From NCBI GenBank assembly GCA_914767715.1, contig OU612068.1, forward strand, positions 27,900,001 to 27,964,000: a DNA stretch of 64,000 bases, given 5' to 3'. Position 1 is the stretch's first letter; each line of letters begins with the position of its first letter. The position numbers and the translations under genes were made by a program. Origin of the DNA: Membranipora membranacea (taxonomy: Eukaryota; Bryozoa; Gymnolaemata; Cheilostomatida; Membraniporidae). The notes beneath the pieces are model-generated. The model saw only the letters and a program-made list of their open reading frames with translations. It did no database searches and was not told the origin of the DNA. This document shows, in pieces, positions 62,901 to 64,000 of this stretch.

Positions 62901-63448
62901 TATATATCTATAACTTCTTTCTTTGGAATAAGTCATAATCATTATGAGTTTGATGAGTGTCAAACAGAACTTTCACCTAGGAGCACAGTGCTATCATTCT
63001 AATGCAAACAATACTTACTTCATCATTTCAACACATATGAAAGTTGTTTGGCTTCAAATTTACAGTAGCATTCCAAAAGGAACTGACAAAGTTCCCCAAT
63101 ATGATCCCTGTTTGTGAACCCTTTCCCTTGCAAGATTGTCATCAAAACAATTGACAAGCTGCCCTCATTGATTCTGATATATCATATTTTTAAAATGTGG
63201 AGAGGATTCAATACTTGCAGCATTCTAACAAATTCTGGTATGTGATAAAGCAAAGGCTTAGCTACACTCACTGAGTCTTGATCTCAACTTTAGCTCTGTC
63301 CACTTTGAGTAGGTTAGGATATGTACCAGCACAAAGAGCGGCCTTCACCACGGCCCAGTTCTCAGAGTTAGTATTCAGGTCTCTGATATCCCCGCTACCT
63401 CGAGCTCTCACAAAACCTGAGGCTCTCAGCTGACCCAGTACAACAGAC
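56957..63448 (-). CDS. YTHDC2: YTHDC2-like m6A reader / 3'-5' RNA helicase, C-terminal 522 residues (5' end outside window)
   Basis: YTHDC2 proteins are DEAH-type RNA helicases with a C-terminal YTH domain that binds N6-methyladenosine; in vertebrates they control meiotic transcripts. Exons (minus): 63272-63448, 62457-62612, 61971-62083, 61426-61646, 61023-61119, 60553-60714, 59982-60107, 59180-59358, 58714-58865, 57456-57540, 56957-57058, all in phase. Visible order: post-helicase OB-fold region (RASGFVRARGSGDIRD, NSENWAVVKAALCAGTYPN, KVRFHQTSVM, LPTDWILYDELSRAA, ISPITAALFAGPSRL), WIKFQMEPQNAELI, LRQKWHSLVLRRL and QPSGIGQRPRPM. Then a Ser/His-rich linker and the YTH domain (RYFVMTCRNSRMLDVSQ, NIWGTNP, FSVQGSGYFHGVA, YFITWVRR, DGQELETGIGERL). 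The cage Trp of IWGTNP is present; the second cage position appears to be Phe (SEFGQPEL). The helicase core lies right of the window. Confidence 0.93.
59801..59882. repeat. Imperfect hairpin in YTHDC2-like intron
   Basis: ATTTGTCACC.GGTCACGG (left) pairs imperfectly with CCGTGGTCGCGTGACAAGGCT (right), with GTTTTTAGGTTTTTG against CAAAACCCAAACA. It shares the GTGACAAGGCTA arm with the palindrome at 6713. Confidence 0.6.
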
Positions 63449-64000
63449 CTGGTAATAAGAGAGAATGATTCATGATCACTGTAATCAGGTAAAGTCAAAT
63501 TTTGAGACCTTCCGCATATTATTATTATTGATCTCAATATCACGCTGCTTCCAAGACCTTAGCACAGAGGAGGAGGCAGAAGGACATACTGACTCTCGTG
63601 ATCATGACTGGGCATGTAGATCACTGATAAACTGTCATCAAGTTTCACCCCACACATACAGACATACAGACAGATGTATTGATATGGTGCAGAGGTTGGA
63701 TTACATGAACATTACCTGAAATGATCAAGTATTACAAGAAACCCATTTTGGTCTAAACTTTGGTTATAAATCAAACATTTGGTCTATTTTTACAGTGTAA
63801 TGCGCAATTCTTGTAGAAATCAATTACTGTAGCCATAGCAACACCATTATACAGTAGGAATCAACCAAAAATATACAATTAAATTTTTGGTAGAGCAATT
63901 AAAAAATGACAAATTTGAGCAACACACAGGCTTAGACGCAGATGTCTCTAGGGTCAAGATTCAAAACCTCAATCCTCTCTAGAGTAATAGTTGTGGGCTA
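63449..64000. other. Right-edge intron of the YTHDC2-like gene
   Basis: No exon with clear YTHDC2 similarity was found between the acceptor at 63449 and the window end, so this is read as intron. Confidence 0.4.

Noticed and set aside
1-64000. tRNA genes
   Set aside because: No segment with convincing A and B boxes and cloverleaf pairing was seen by eye; a covariance-model scan would be decisive.

Overview
This window is nuclear DNA of an animal. It is AT-rich, and its genes are split by phase-consistent GT-AG introns. The gene set (a ten-cysteine Frizzled receptor, a receptor tyrosine phosphatase, a YTHDC2-type helicase, retinol saturase, ZRANB2) is metazoan. The tandem 5S rDNA, short introns and non-vertebrate repeats suggest an early-branching invertebrate, plausibly a sponge. 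That placement is inference; no species can be named from the sequence alone. Exon models were built by hand from splice sites, reading-frame continuity and family motifs.

Layout: (1) 0.1-1.0 kb, last two exons of an unidentified + strand gene. (2) 2.1-5.6 kb, six tandem ~0.62 kb units carrying 5S rRNA on + and, on -, a conserved splice-donor hairpin that could belong to a spliced-leader-type RNA; the last two units have lost part or all of the 5S gene. (3) 5.64-5.88 kb, a decayed LINE reverse transcriptase fragment. (4) 7.3-15.0 kb, retinol saturase (-, 13 coding exons, complete). (5) 15.9-20.9 kb, ZRANB2 (+, 7 exons, complete), with an antisense LINE inside intron 1. (6) 21.9-27.3 kb, an FBXW9-like F-box/WD40 gene (-, 9 exons, complete) whose introns hold several terminal-inverted-repeat elements. 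(7) 31.4-36.2 kb, Frizzled (-, 2 coding exons). (8) 42.8-54.5 kb, a receptor-type tyrosine phosphatase with a large mucin-like ectodomain (-, 16 coding exons). (9) 57.0-63.4 kb, the 3' part of a YTHDC2-like m6A-reader helicase (-), running off the right edge.

The genes do not form a pathway. RETSAT and ZRANB2 are divergent (867 bp between start codons), ZRANB2 and FBXW9-like are tail to tail, and the last three genes lie co-oriented but far apart. Frizzled and the receptor phosphatase are surface signalling proteins; ZRANB2 and YTHDC2 act on RNA.

Most unusual: a 54-bp tandem repeat that multiplies a 5' splice site inside the phosphatase catalytic domain; a predicted loss of that phosphatase's WPD-loop aspartate; the splice-donor hairpin in the 5S units; and a family of near-perfect hairpins built on CAAGGAGT...ACTCCTTG in noncoding DNA.
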